NCBI RefSeq assembly: GCF_003130705.1
Contig: NZ_CP021357.1
Span: 55,046-119,045 of the forward strand
Direction: 5' to 3'
Length of the DNA stretch: 64,000 nt
Source: Rhodococcus oxybenzonivorans
GTDB lineage: Bacteria > Actinomycetota > Actinomycetes > Mycobacteriales > Mycobacteriaceae
The first letter of the stretch is position 1. Every line of letters starts with the position of its first letter. The notes under the pieces were generated by a model. It saw nothing but the letters and a program-made list of their open reading frames with translations, did no database searches and was not told the origin of the DNA. Both the position numbers and the translations under genes were made by a program. This document shows positions 1 through 8,571 of this stretch, piece after piece.

Positions 1-1
1 C

Positions 2-394
2 GGGGGACCGGCCCTGTCCGAGGCCGGCGCACGGGTCGTCCAGAGCGCCATGAAGTTTCTCGGCCTTCCCTACGTATGGGGCGGCGGAAACATTCACGGC
101 CCCTCGCAGGGCGGATTCGACTGCTCCGGCCTGACCTCCTACGCGTTGTACGCGGCGACCGCCGGGAAGGTCGTCCTCCCGCGCACCTCCGAGACCCAGT
201 GGAACGTCGGTCTCGAACGGCCCCTCGCCGAGGCAGTGCCCGGTGACCTGTTGTTTGGGAACTGGGGACCGAACGGGCCGGGACACGTCGCCATCTACAT
301 CGGGAACGGGCAGATGATCCATGCGCCGACAACGGGTGACGTAGTACGTGTGGCGGCGGTTTTCGACGATATGCGGGTGCGACACGTGATGTGA
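2..394 (+). CDS. NlpC/P60 cell-wall peptidase, C-terminal part (5' end outside window)
   Basis: The reading frame is open from the first bases of the window, so the gene begins upstream; the ATG at 50 is internal. The visible 130 residues are an NlpC/P60 domain: the nucleophile Cys in FDCSGLTSYAL, the His in GPGHVAIYIGNG, and a following His in MIHAPTTGD. Such domains cut stem-peptide bonds in peptidoglycan. In actinobacterial conjugative plasmids they are often fused behind a lytic transglycosylase or M23 domain and open the wall for the secretion channel. The missing N-terminus may carry such a partner, but this cannot be seen. It ends at a TGA with no clear terminator behind it. Confidence 0.85.
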   Translation, partial: GGPALSEAGARVVQSAMKFLGLPYVWGGGNIHGPSQGGFDCSGLTSYALYAATAGKVVLPRTSETQWNVGLERPLAEAVPGDLLFGNWGPNGPGHVAIYIGNGQMIHAPTTGDVVRVAAVFDDMRVRHVM

Positions 395-660
395 CACCCG
401 AGGGGCAGTATGTGTTCGACGCCGCCGCCGAAAGGCATTTCACCCCGAAACACGAGTACGACCACTTCGTCTCTTTTTCTTTACTGTTCCCCTGTGGGTG
501 CCGGGCACCGTCGTTGTCTTCTCTATATTCGGTAGAATCTGCGCCAGTTGGACATCCAGGTTGCGTTGGGCGTTTCCAGCCGGTCAGGCCTGTGTCTCTG
601 GCACATCGGTTTAGTTCTGACTCAGGGTGATCCGGCCTGCGAATGTGGTCGCGAATGCGT

Positions 661-998
661 TCAGTGCCGGCGTGCCCGGCGCAGAATCTCGCGTTCGAGC
701 TGCCATTCCTTCTCCGCACCCCGCAGCCGAGCATTCTCCGAGCGCAGCCGCGCGAGCTCGTCCGACTCGGTCCCGTCGGCGCCGGTACTGCGGTCCTGCG
801 ACGGCCCGTTACGGGCGGTGTCCTTGCGAACCCACGTCCGCAGCGTCTCGCCAGTGATCCCAGGTCCGCAGCCACCACAGCGTATGTGCGTTTACCGTCG
901 GCCGCGCGATACAACGCGACCGCGTCCTTCCGGAATTCCTCCGGGTACAGAGACGGGCGTCCCACCTCGACATCCTTCTGGCTCTCCATTGGAACCAT
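661..998 (-). pseudogene. IS3-family OrfA remnant, frameshifted
   Basis: Read from ATG 998 the product starts MVPMESQKDVEVGRP, then SLYPEEFRKDAVALYRAADG and a helix-turn-helix, as in IS3-family OrfA proteins that bind the element ends. Near 864 one G appears to be missing (LGITGETLRTW is broken), and the frame resumes as RTWVRKDTARNG followed by a leucine-zipper-like segment up to the TGA at 661-663. No OrfB follows it downstream; bases 395-660 hold no recognisable gene. It abuts the truncated end of another IS3 OrfB, so two different IS3 copies have been joined here. Confidence 0.7.
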
Positions 999-1002
999 TG
1001 TC

Positions 1003-1689
1003 AGGGGTGTCCACTGCAAGGGTGCAGCCTCAGCGGTCAGGTGAGCCGTGTATTCCCCACCCCGGTCCGAGTGCAGGATCGTCTCACGACACCACCCACC
1101 GCGCGCAGCCACGGCGCGGTCGATGGCTGTCGTGACCATCTCGGCACCGATGTGATCAGCAATGCTGTATCCCAACACTTTCCGCCGAATGGCCGTCCCG
1201 GATTGCACAAGAACATGTCACCTTCACCGGAGGTGAGATAGGTGACGTCGGTGAGCCAGACGGCATCGAGTCGGCCCTGGTCGAAGTGCTCGATCAGATC
1301 CGGCGGGAACGACGCCTGCGGATCGACCACCGTCGTCTTGACCTTGAACGTGCGCGGACTGATGCCCTCCATGCCTTCGAGGCCATGATCTTGGCCACCG
1401 TCTTCTTGTTCACCACCTCGCCGTGAGCACGCAACTCGGCCGTGACCCGCGGAGACCCGTAGGTTCCCTTCGAATCCTTGTGGATCTCGACGATCTTGAC
1501 TTCGAGGTCGGCGCGACGCTGCTGTCCCGGCGTCAACACCGTGGTAGCTCTACGTTTGATGTACTGGTAGTAGCCAGATGTGGACACTGTCAGCAGTCGC
1601 GCCATCCGCGTGATCGAAAAGCGCTCACCTTCCGGTGCGGCGGTACCGGCGGTCTCCGCAATGTCGTCGGGGCCGGCGTACTTCACCAT
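1003..1689 (-). pseudogene. IS3-family OrfB (DDE transposase), broken by frameshifts and truncated
   Basis: The start MVKYAGPDDIAETAG overlaps the orfA stop as TGATG, the usual IS3 arrangement. The HTH_21-type region (RMARLLTVSTSGYYQYIKRR) and the part ending NKKTVAKIMASK are in one frame. The integrase core (GRLDAVWLTDVTYLTSGEGDMFL) is in a second frame, and the stretch ending in HSDRGGEYTAHLTAE in a third. The reading runs directly into the 5' flank of the neighbouring orfA remnant, so the C-terminal catalytic Glu region is missing. The enzyme is certainly inactive. Confidence 0.8.
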
Positions 1690-2009
1690 CAGATCGAACC
1701 GGGTCGATTCTTCTGCGTCGCAGCATAAGCCGAGGCTTTTACCAGGAAAGCGTTGTCTTTCTCGAGCTCGCCGACCTGCCGTCGCAATCGCAGCAACTCG
1801 GCGCGTTCGGCCGTGTCCAGAGGTTTTTCTCCATGGACCTCGGCGGCAGCGATCCTGCGTCGCTCGACTTTGACCCACTCACCCAACAGGCTCTCGCTCA
1901 GGCCCAGCTCCCGGGCCACTTCTGCGATGGTACGGCCGGAATCGATCACACGATGGGCGGCCTCGACCTTGTACTCGGCCGTGAACGACCGACGCTTGCG
2001 AGGAGGCAT
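1689..2009 (-). CDS. IS3-family transposase OrfA
   Basis: This 106-residue protein (start MPPRKRRSFTAEYKVEAAH, preceded by an aggagg-containing stretch on the coding strand side) has the HTH_Tnp_1 fold (IAEVARELGLSESLLGEWVK) followed by a leucine-zipper region (LLRLRRQVGELEKDNAFL). That is the DNA-binding half of an IS3 transposase, normally joined to OrfB by programmed frameshifting. An alternative start lies at 2057. The frame is intact but its OrfB is broken, so the element cannot move by itself. The matching terminal repeat lies just upstream at 2051-2075. Confidence 0.8.
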   Translation of the reverse strand: MPPRKRRSFTAEYKVEAAHRVIDSGRTIAEVARELGLSESLLGEWVKVERRRIAAAEVHGEKPLDTAERAELLRLRRQVGELEKDNAFLVKASAYAATQKNRPGSI

Positions 2010-2050
2010 ACGGACATCCTTCCAGCGGGACTGGAGTCCCGCTAACTCGA

Positions 2051-2075
2051 TGTCCACTTTTCGGGGGGAACCTCA
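2051..2075. repeat. Terminal inverted repeat of the IS3 copy (right end)
   Basis: Read inward on the minus strand it begins TGAGGTTCCCCCCGAAAAG, a typical IS3-family end directly upstream of orfA. A clear partner at the other end was not found, in keeping with truncation of the left side near 1000. Confidence 0.6.
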
Positions 2076-2460
2076 GACAACACCGCCACCGAACCCGCTC
2101 AGGAGGTGACCCAAGCGGCGCTGACCGCATAACCACCCGACGAAGACTCACGCGACGACGTCATACACCACCACCCAGGACTTTGACCCCCGGTAGGCGT
2201 GGACTCCTGCTTAGAAGATGTTTGGGCCGTGGCCGCGATGGTCAGTCACCTGGTGACCCCAGGATGTGGACCGACAGGAGCGATGACGATGGCATGGACG
2301 TTGCGGATCGTCGTGGCCGTCCGGCTGGTCAAGCAGCGCTCCACGATGGTCAAGCGCCGGGACGCGGTCTATGCCCGGCTCGATGCGTTGGTCGAGTTGC
2401 TCGGGCCCAGGAACAGGCGTCAGAACGCGGCTGCCGCCCGGTGATGGCCGCCGCGACCGA

Positions 2461-2595
2461 GGTGACCGCAGCGAGCACGTTATCGAGGCGGCCAGGTTGT
2501 TGCGGGGTGGTGCCGGAGAAGCCGTTGTCGATGAAGATCCGTTCGCGGGGGACGTCGAGCGCGAGAAGCCGGGCACGGGTTCGATCGGTCATCAG
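2461..2595 (-). pseudogene. Serine recombinase fragment
   Basis: A short in-frame stretch reads LMTDRTRARLLALDVPRERI followed by FIDNGFSGTTPQQPGRLDN. This matches the part of small serine resolvases just after the catalytic Ser motif (Q..AL...GV..ERIF.D.G.SG.....RPGLD). The catalytic N-terminus and the rest of the protein are absent. Nothing else convincing was seen between 2076 and 2671; a plus-strand ORF at 2199-2444 has no recognisable features. Confidence 0.55.
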
Positions 2596-2671
2596 ATCAG
2601 CCGTTGTTCCGACAGTCCACCGAGGAGCCGAGGCGAAGCCAAAGTCTCCGGACTCCCCGGGCAGCTCAGCG

Positions 2672-3715
2672 TTATGTGCGCCGGAACTCGCTCGGGGAGC
2701 GGCCGGTCCATCGCTTGAAGGTGTGTGAGAAGTTGGTGAGGTCGCTGTATCCGAGATCCGTGGCGATCTCACTCACCGACATTGATCGGTCGAGTAGCCG
2801 CAGCATCGCGCGTTCGCGCAGGAATGACTGGTGCAACCCGCGAAAGGTGGTCCCCTCCTCGGCAAGGCGCCGCTTGAGTGTGCTGGTGGATATCGACAGC
2901 TCGTGCGCGACCCACTGGCTACTTCTCTGTCCGGGGTCCTTCTCCAACAGCCGTCTCACCTTCTCCGAGAACGACGTGGTTCCGCTGCGCTGGTCGAGAG
3001 TTCGTTGCAGATCGGCGATGGCGTGTCGATACGCGACGGGATCAGAGAACCGGCAGACCTCGTTGAGAGTGTCAGCGGGGATGTGGAGGAACGACATCGG
3101 AGCGTCGAAGAACAGGCGCCCGGCTAGCATGTCCTCGTAATTGGTCGGGAAGGCGGGCGCTGGCCAACTCAAGTGGAGTGTAACGGTCTGCACCTCGCCG
3201 GCGAGCATGTCAAGCAGTCGCAGTAGCGCCGACCCACTGTAGGTGACGACCAGGCAGTCCAGGGCCGAATCACGTGTGTGTCCGGTGAGCCCGACGGTGA
3301 GGCCGTGCTCACTTGGGTGAAACTGGGGGCTGACCGCTGTCGAAATCAACGGCAGATAGGTGAGCAGCTCCACGATCTCGGCCACTGAGCCTGCGCTGAC
3401 CAACGGAAAACTCAACGGGCCGAAGGACGTCAATTGGGCCTGTTCAGCGAACGCGAAACCGAGCAGGGTTGCCTGGTCGACATCGAGTTCGGGGTAGACC
3501 TCCCGAAACCACCGTAACGGGACCTGGGTGTCACGCTGGATCAGCGTCGCCTCGTCGGTTCCTTCGCGTGCCATGATGTTACGAAGCCGTGCGACGGCGT
3601 CTGGGTCGAGCGCTTGGCTCTCGAGCAGCTGCACGAACACGAGCGGGGGCACACCCGCGTCATTGGGGCACGCCCGCGTCATTGGGGCACGCCCCTCGTC
3701 ACTGATGTTCACCAT
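2672..3715 (-). CDS. AraC-family transcriptional regulator of the CYP153 operon
   Basis: This 347-residue protein has an N-terminal effector domain of the Arabinose_bd type (about residues 30-215) and a C-terminal AraC double helix-turn-helix. The latter is recognised by STSTLKRRLAEEGTTFRGLH and by the closing helix of the form SVSEIATDLGYSDLTNFSHT followed by FKRWTGRSPSEFRR. It is divergent from the ferredoxin-P450-reductase operon, with 118 bp between the starts, so it very probably controls that operon in response to its substrate. The first codons overlap a 19-bp tandem duplication (3654-3691) that changes frame; the true start may be ATG 3715 or a later codon such as ATG 3682. Confidence 0.88.
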   Translation of the reverse strand: MVNISDEGRAPMTRACPNDAGVPPLVFVQLLESQALDPDAVARLRNIMAREGTDEATLIQRDTQVPLRWFREVYPELDVDQATLLGFAFAEQAQLTSFGPLSFPLVSAGSVAEIVELLTYLPLISTAVSPQFHPSEHGLTVGLTGHTRDSALDCLVVTYSGSALLRLLDMLAGEVQTVTLHLSWPAPAFPTNYEDMLAGRLFFDAPMSFLHIPADTLNEVCRFSDPVAYRHAIADLQRTLDQRSGTTSFSEKVRRLLEKDPGQRSSQWVAHELSISTSTLKRRLAEEGTTFRGLHQSFLRERAMLRLLDRSMSVSEIATDLGYSDLTNFSHTFKRWTGRSPSEFRRT

Positions 3716-3833
3716 CGTCTCGCTGAGCCAAATTCACAAGTTTCTGACTCTGTCGAACATAGTCGTAGGTGCTCATCTTCGACAAGACTTCTACCAAGTA
3801 TTCACATTGAGGACTACATATCAGGAGTTGACT
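3716..3833. promoter_or_regulatory. Divergent regulatory region between araC-type gene and ferredoxin
   Basis: This 118-bp stretch is more A+T-rich than its surroundings and separates the divergent regulator and hydroxylase operon, so both promoters and the AraC binding sites should lie here. A ribosome binding site AGGAG at 3823-3827 sets the ferredoxin start at ATG 3834. No exact half-sites could be defined by eye. Confidence 0.5.
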
Positions 3834-4154
3834 ATGGCAGTTGTCACTTTTGTCTCCCACGACGGCGAGACGCATGAGGCGGCTTTGGTGGAAGGTCAGT
3901 CGCTGATGCAGGTTGCTACCGATAATGCGGTGCCCGGGATCGATGGGGACTGTGGTGGAGAAACGGCGTGCGGGACCTGCCATGTGATCGTCGATCCGCA
4001 ATGGTCCGACGTGGTGGGCCTCTCGGGTGCCGATGAAGAAGAGATGCTCGCGATGAACCCTGAGCGGCAACCTACCTCTCGGCTGTCCTGCCAGATGGTG
4101 GGCTCAGAGGAATGGGACGGCTTGGTCGTCCGAACACCCGAGTTCCAACTGTGA
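3834..4154 (+). CDS. [2Fe-2S] ferredoxin for the P450
   Basis: This 106-residue adrenodoxin/putidaredoxin-type ferredoxin has cluster ligands in DCGGETACGTCHV (Cys-X5-Cys-X2-Cys) and the fourth Cys in RLSCQM. It passes single electrons from the FAD reductase encoded two genes downstream to the P450 encoded next, in the cytoplasm. The start at 3834 is chosen because AGGAG stands seven bases before it and the MAVVTFVSHDG start matches the family length; the longer open frame upstream overlaps the promoter region. The gene is 22 bp from the P450 start. Confidence 0.93.
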   Translation: MAVVTFVSHDGETHEAALVEGQSLMQVATDNAVPGIDGDCGGETACGTCHVIVDPQWSDVVGLSGADEEEMLAMNPERQPTSRLSCQMVGSEEWDGLVVRTPEFQL

Positions 4155-4176
4155 CGACGAAAGGCAGGTAAGACGC

Positions 4177-5565
4177 GTGAAGGTTTCCGAGACGATCGGC
4201 GACAAGGTTCAGTCGGCCATCCCGATGGATCTGCAGATCCGGGGCGCACACCTCTATGACAAGACCCGACGCTGGGTGACCGGAACGAATGGGACGAAGA
4301 TGTTCGTCGAGAGCCCCATCCCGCCGGTCGAGGATGTCGAACTCGCCGACATCGACCTCAGCAACCCTTTCCTCTATCGGCAGGGGCGTTGGCAGTCGTA
4401 CTTCGAGCGCGTGCGTAACGAGGCGCCAGTGCACTACCAGCCCAACAGTGCGTTCGGTCCGTTCTGGTCCGTCACTCGCCATGCCGACATCGTGGCCGTC
4501 GACAAGAATCATGCGGTGTTTTCCGCCGAACCGTTCATCGTCATCGGTGTCCCGCCTCGCTTTCTCGATATCGAGATGTTCATCGCGATGGATCCGCCTC
4601 GCCACGACAGGCAGCGGGCCGCGGTTCAGGGTGTGGTCGCACCGAAAAACCTGCGTGAGATGGAGGGGCTCATTCGATCGCGCGTTCAGGAGGTGCTGGA
4701 CAACCTGCCCGTGGATCAGCCATTCGACTGGGTTCAGAATGTCTCGATCGAGCTGACCGCTCGGATGCTCGCGACTCTCCTGGACTTCCCGTACGAGCAG
4801 CGTCGCAAGCTCGTCTACTGGTCCGATCTCGCGACCTCGATGGAGCAAGCCAACGGCGGTCCCTCGGACAACGACGAGGTGTTCGAAGGCATGCGCGACA
4901 TGGCGCGCGGTCTCAGCGCGCTATGGCACGACAAGGCGGCCCGGACAGCTGCCGGGGAGGAACCCGGCTTCGATCTGATCACCATGTTGCAGAGCAACGA
5001 GAGCACTAAGGACCTGATCGACCGCCCGATGGAGTTCTTGGGCAACCTTGTGTTGCTGATCGTCGGAGGGAACGACACGACCCGGAACTCGATGAGCGGC
5101 GGTGTCCTTGCGCTGAACCGGTTCCCAGACCAGTTCGAGAAGCTGAAGGCCAATCCCGGCCTGATCCCCAACATGAACTCGGAGATCATCAGGTGGCAGA
5201 CACCGTTGGCTTACATGCGCCGAATTGCAAAGGCCGACACCGTCTTGAACGGGCAGTTCATCCGCAAGGGTGACAAGGTAGTGATGTGGTACGCCTCGGG
5301 CAACCGCGACGAGCGTGTGTTCGAGCGACCCGATGACTTCATCATCGACCGGGCCAACGCCCGCAACCACATCGCCTTCGGGTTCGGCGTACACCGGTGC
5401 ATGGGCAACCGACTGGCCGAGATGCAGCTGCGAATTCTCTGGGAGGAGTTGCTCCCCCGCTTCGAGAACATCGAGGTCGTCGGCGAACCCGAGTACGTGC
5501 AGTCCAACTTCGTGAGGGGTATCAGCAAGATGATGGTGCGCCTCACCCCGAAATCCGGCACATGA
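4177..5565 (+). CDS. CYP153A-type cytochrome P450 (alkane/fatty-acid terminal hydroxylase)
   Basis: This 462-residue soluble class I P450 shows the heme-binding loop FGFGVHRCMGNRLAE with the thiolate Cys at 408, the I-helix oxygen-activation motif GGNDTTRNSM, and the K-helix SEIIRWQTPL. From memory of CYP153 sequences, the stretches LLIVGGNDTTRNSMSGG, DKVVMWYASGNRDE and MFIAMDPPRHD are hallmarks of CYP153A enzymes, which hydroxylate the terminal carbon of medium-chain alkanes, alcohols or fatty acids. The N-terminal extension (IPMDLQIRG ... FVESPIPPVEDVELADIDLS) is closest in my recollection to the marine Marinobacter CYP153A33 type rather than the shorter mycobacterial CYP153A6. The start is GTG 4177 with a purine-rich site before it. 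The gene overlaps the reductase by 4 bp (ATGA). Confidence 0.93.
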   Translation: MKVSETIGDKVQSAIPMDLQIRGAHLYDKTRRWVTGTNGTKMFVESPIPPVEDVELADIDLSNPFLYRQGRWQSYFERVRNEAPVHYQPNSAFGPFWSVTRHADIVAVDKNHAVFSAEPFIVIGVPPRFLDIEMFIAMDPPRHDRQRAAVQGVVAPKNLREMEGLIRSRVQEVLDNLPVDQPFDWVQNVSIELTARMLATLLDFPYEQRRKLVYWSDLATSMEQANGGPSDNDEVFEGMRDMARGLSALWHDKAARTAAGEEPGFDLITMLQSNESTKDLIDRPMEFLGNLVLLIVGGNDTTRNSMSGGVLALNRFPDQFEKLKANPGLIPNMNSEIIRWQTPLAYMRRIAKADTVLNGQFIRKGDKVVMWYASGNRDERVFERPDDFIIDRANARNHIAFGFGVHRCMGNRLAEMQLRILWEELLPRFENIEVVGEPEYVQSNFVRGISKMMVRLTPKSGT

Positions 5566-6770
5566 CATCGCAGCGAGCCCTCATCATCGGTGCCAGCCAT
5601 GCCGGAGCCCAACTCGCGGCGAGTCTGCGCCAGGAAGGGTGGAGCGGTGAGATCGTCCTTATCGGCGACGAGTCGGCGGCTCCGTATCAACGCCCCCCGT
5701 TGTCGAAGGCCTACCTGGCCGGCAAACGTGTACTCGACGAGATCACCATCCGCAGTGCGGACTTCTACTCCAAGCAGCGAATCCAGCTTCTGGACGCGCA
5801 CGTGGAGGCGATCGACCGCTCGGCTGGGCACATCGTTCTGAGCACCGGCGAAACACTGACATACGACAAGCTCGCGCTGTGCACGGGAGCCCGCCCTCGT
5901 CAGCTCCGAGTTCCTGGGGCCGAGCTCGCCGGGGTCCATTACCTTCGGACCGCCGCAGACGTCGAGATGATCCGCACGTCCGCCACCCCCGGGCGGCGGG
6001 TGGTGATCGTCGGGGGCGGCTACATCGGACTTGAGACGGCCGCCTCGCTGCGGGCACTGGACCTGGAAGTCACCGTGCTCGAAGCAACCACTCGCGTCCT
6101 CGAGCGGGTCACTGCTCCCGACGTATCGACGTTCTTCGAACGGATCCACCGAGAGGAGGGCGTCGACATCCGAACGAACGCGAGGGTCGATGCCCTGACC
6201 GGTGACCGTACAGTCCGTGAAGTGACTCTGGACAGTGGTGAATCAATTCCTGCCGACCTCATCATCGTCGGCATCGGCGTCGAACCGAACACCGACCTCG
6301 CCGACGCTGCGGGTCTCGTGGTCGACAACGGCGTCGTGATCGACGACCATGCCCGGACCGAGGATCCCGACATCGTGGCCGCCGGAGATTGCACAAGCCA
6401 CGACATGGCCCGTTACGGCCGCCGTATACGCATGGAGTCCGTGTCGAGTGCGGGGGAGCAGGCCAAGGTCGCCGCCTCGACCGTCTGTGGAAAATCTAGG
6501 AAGATCGCGGCACTTCCCTGGTTCTGGTCAGACCAATACGATCTCAAGCTGCAGATCGCCGGTCTCAACACCGGTTACGACGAAGTCGTCTTCAGCGGTG
6601 ACCCCACCCGGGACCGCGACTTCAGTTGCTTCTACCTACGCGGTGGCAAGCTCATCGCCGCCGACTGCATCAACCGCCCCCGCGACTTCATGTTCAGCAA
6701 GCGAGCCATCATGCAGCAACTTCCCGTCGATAGGGCCGAGCTGATGCTCGGCGGACTTGCCCGCAGTTGA
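5562..6770 (+). CDS. Ferredoxin reductase (FAD-dependent, putidaredoxin reductase type)
   Basis: This 402-residue flavoprotein moves electrons from NAD(P)H to the operon's [2Fe-2S] ferredoxin. It has an N-terminal FAD dinucleotide-binding stretch (ALIIGASHAGAQLAASL), the NAD-binding GxGxxG in VVIVGGGYIGLETAAS near residues 148-163, the second FAD motif DIVAAGDCTSH, and the reductase C-terminal domain (PWFWSDQYDLKLQIAGL). It starts inside the end of the P450 gene (ATGA overlap), so the three proteins are translated as a coupled unit in the order ferredoxin, P450, reductase. Confidence 0.93.
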   Translation: MTSQRALIIGASHAGAQLAASLRQEGWSGEIVLIGDESAAPYQRPPLSKAYLAGKRVLDEITIRSADFYSKQRIQLLDAHVEAIDRSAGHIVLSTGETLTYDKLALCTGARPRQLRVPGAELAGVHYLRTAADVEMIRTSATPGRRVVIVGGGYIGLETAASLRALDLEVTVLEATTRVLERVTAPDVSTFFERIHREEGVDIRTNARVDALTGDRTVREVTLDSGESIPADLIIVGIGVEPNTDLADAAGLVVDNGVVIDDHARTEDPDIVAAGDCTSHDMARYGRRIRMESVSSAGEQAKVAASTVCGKSRKIAALPWFWSDQYDLKLQIAGLNTGYDEVVFSGDPTRDRDFSCFYLRGGKLIAADCINRPRDFMFSKRAIMQQLPVDRAELMLGGLARS

Positions 6771-6827
6771 TCGATCGTGGGTGTTGGATACGACGAGCAG
6801 CGACCGTGTTTCGGAAAGGAACATCAA

Positions 6828-7007
6828 TTGACGACCGTGATCCGCCACCCTCGTCGAGCGGGGTGGGGCCCGGAGGGTGAAGCGATTCGGCACCACATGC
6901 TACGCACCTACACCTGGCCGATCCCCGATCGACATGAGGGGAAATGGGGCGACACATCGCTCCCCATCCCGGGCGGCGGGTTGCCAATCGCGTCGGGGCG
7001 CAGATGA
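6828..7007 (+). CDS. Small hypothetical protein
   Basis: A 59-residue frame starts at TTG 6828 behind AAAGGA and ends by overlapping the ATG of the next gene (ATGA at 7004-7007). The spacing and overlap suggest it is translated as part of the operon. The sequence (TTVIRHPRRAGWGPEGEAIR, later MLRTYTWPIPDRHEGKWGD) matches no family I recognise and could be the remains of a larger protein. An in-frame ATG at 6777 would lengthen it by 17 residues but lacks a clear ribosome site. Confidence 0.4.
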   Translation: MTTVIRHPRRAGWGPEGEAIRHHMLRTYTWPIPDRHEGKWGDTSLPIPGGGLPIASGRR

Positions 7008-7729
7008 AGCAGACACCGGTGGTGTACTTGGGGGCGACCGAATTCCTCGACATCGATCACGAGTCCGTCCGGGCGTTCACCGCCGCCGCGATTGGCGATG
7101 CGAGCACCGACCGGGACAAGGCGAAGCGCCTCTTCGCCGCCGTCCGCGACCAGATCTGGTACGACCCCTACACAGTCTCAGAGGATCCCGCCCACTATCG
7201 AGCGAGTTTTGTCCTCGAGGCCGGGCGAGCCTATTGCGTCCCGAAGGCGGTGCTCTTGACCGCGGTGTGCCGCGCGGCACGGATTCCGGCGCTGCTGGGC
7301 TTCGCTGACGTCCGCAATCACCTGCAGACCGAAACGTTGCGAGTGCTCATGGGCGGCACGGACCTGTTCGTCTATCACGGCTACAGCCATCTCTACATCG
7401 ACGGCCGGTGGTTGAAGGCGACGCCTGCGTTCAACACCGAATTGTGTGCGCGTTTCGGTGTACCGCCGGTGGATTTCGACGGCGATCGCGACGCCCTCCT
7501 GCACGCCTTCACCGCCGACGGAGCCCAGCATATGGAGTACGTCCGCCAGCGCGGCGTCTTCGACGACCTGCCTTTGAACGCGATCCTGACCGAGCTTCGG
7601 CATACCTATGGACCGCTGACGCTTAAGGGCACTCACGGGACCGCTGACGCTTTCACCGACACACCCACCAACCACACCCAGCCCGACAGGATCTCCCGCG
7701 GGCCCCGCTCATCCCTGGAGACCCGATGA
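7004..7729 (+). CDS. Transglutaminase-like cysteine protease-fold protein
   Basis: This 241-residue protein has the bacterial transglutaminase core: the catalytic Cys78 in GRAYCVPKAVLLTAVCRAAR, the His129 in YHGYSHLYIDG, and the following strand WLKATPAFN. Where eukaryotic enzymes have a catalytic Asp the local motif is Thr-Pro, as in many bacterial relatives described as acting on small substrates. The family makes or breaks amide bonds, but the substrate here is unknown. It overlaps the preceding small ORF by four bases and the broken aldehyde dehydrogenase start by four bases, so it belongs to the hydroxylase operon. Confidence 0.78.
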   Translation: MKQTPVVYLGATEFLDIDHESVRAFTAAAIGDASTDRDKAKRLFAAVRDQIWYDPYTVSEDPAHYRASFVLEAGRAYCVPKAVLLTAVCRAARIPALLGFADVRNHLQTETLRVLMGGTDLFVYHGYSHLYIDGRWLKATPAFNTELCARFGVPPVDFDGDRDALLHAFTADGAQHMEYVRQRGVFDDLPLNAILTELRHTYGPLTLKGTHGTADAFTDTPTNHTQPDRISRGPRSSLETR

Positions 7730-8470
7730 GCACGGCGACCACAGCGGACACCTTGGATGTGCGTAACCCAGCCGACAACCGGCACGTCGCAACTGTCCCT
7801 GTGGATGACCGTGAGAACGTGAATGGCATCGCGGCTGATCTCCGCCGCGCCCAGGTCGGGGCCGAAGCTGGCCCGAGGCAACGCGCCAGGTGGTTGCATC
7901 GCTGGCGGGACTGGATCCTGGACGCCTCACCGACCTGTTGCAAGCCGAAACGGGCAAGGTGCGCCCTGACGCCCCGGTGGAGACGACAGCGTCGTGTGAG
8001 TTCATTACCTACTACGCCAACCCATGCCGAGGAGTTTCTCACTGGCGAGCAGGTCAGGTCCTCGGGTCTGCTGAGACTGTCGAAGCGACTGTCCACCACC
8101 TACCACCCGTACCCGGTCGTCGCTCATCACGCCGTGGAACTCCGGTCACCCTGTTCCTCATGGACGCAGCGCCCGGGTTGGCTGCCGGAAGCGCGGTCCT
8201 GGTGAAGTCCTCGGGGACGCCACTGATGTGTGCGGGTCATCGAGGGCTGGCACGAGATCGGAGCCCTTTGGTTCTGGCGAAGCGGGTGCGTCGGTGGTGG
8301 ACGCCGTTGACTTCGTGCAGTTCACCGAGCGACAGCCGTTCTGATCGAAAACCCGCGTCCTTCGTGCGCGTCACCCGCCTCGCCGGGGCATGGTCGCGGC
8401 GATGAAGTTCGTCCCCGGACAGCTTGCCGGCAGGCTCGGCTCTGGGCACGGACACGGTGTTCCTCGATGA
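7726..8470 (+). pseudogene. Aldehyde dehydrogenase, decayed
   Basis: Starting at ATG 7726 (ATGA overlap with the gene before) the frame reads LDVRNPADNRHVATVPVDDR, then ARWLHRWRDWILDA, an ALDH N-terminus. The similarity jumps frame near 7900 (LTDLLQAETGKVRPDAP, ASCEFITYYA). It jumps again through LSTTYHPYPVV, TLFLMDAAPGLAAGSAVLVK and VDFVQFT-like stretches before fading out near 8470. The catalytic Glu and Cys region is missing. An aldehyde dehydrogenase would have oxidised the aldehyde made after terminal hydroxylation, so this step has been lost from the operon and must be done elsewhere. Confidence 0.75.
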
Positions 8471-8571
8471 GGTCGACGTCGCGGCCCGCCAAGCTACCTG
8501 GACAGAATCCGAAACAACTGAACCAGTCTTCGAAATCCATCATCCACCCATCCACTCGAAGGGGAAGTCAC

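Noticed and set aside
2199..2444. Plus-strand 81-codon frame in the debris region
   Set aside because: No ribosome site, no domain, and it lies among fragments of mobile elements.
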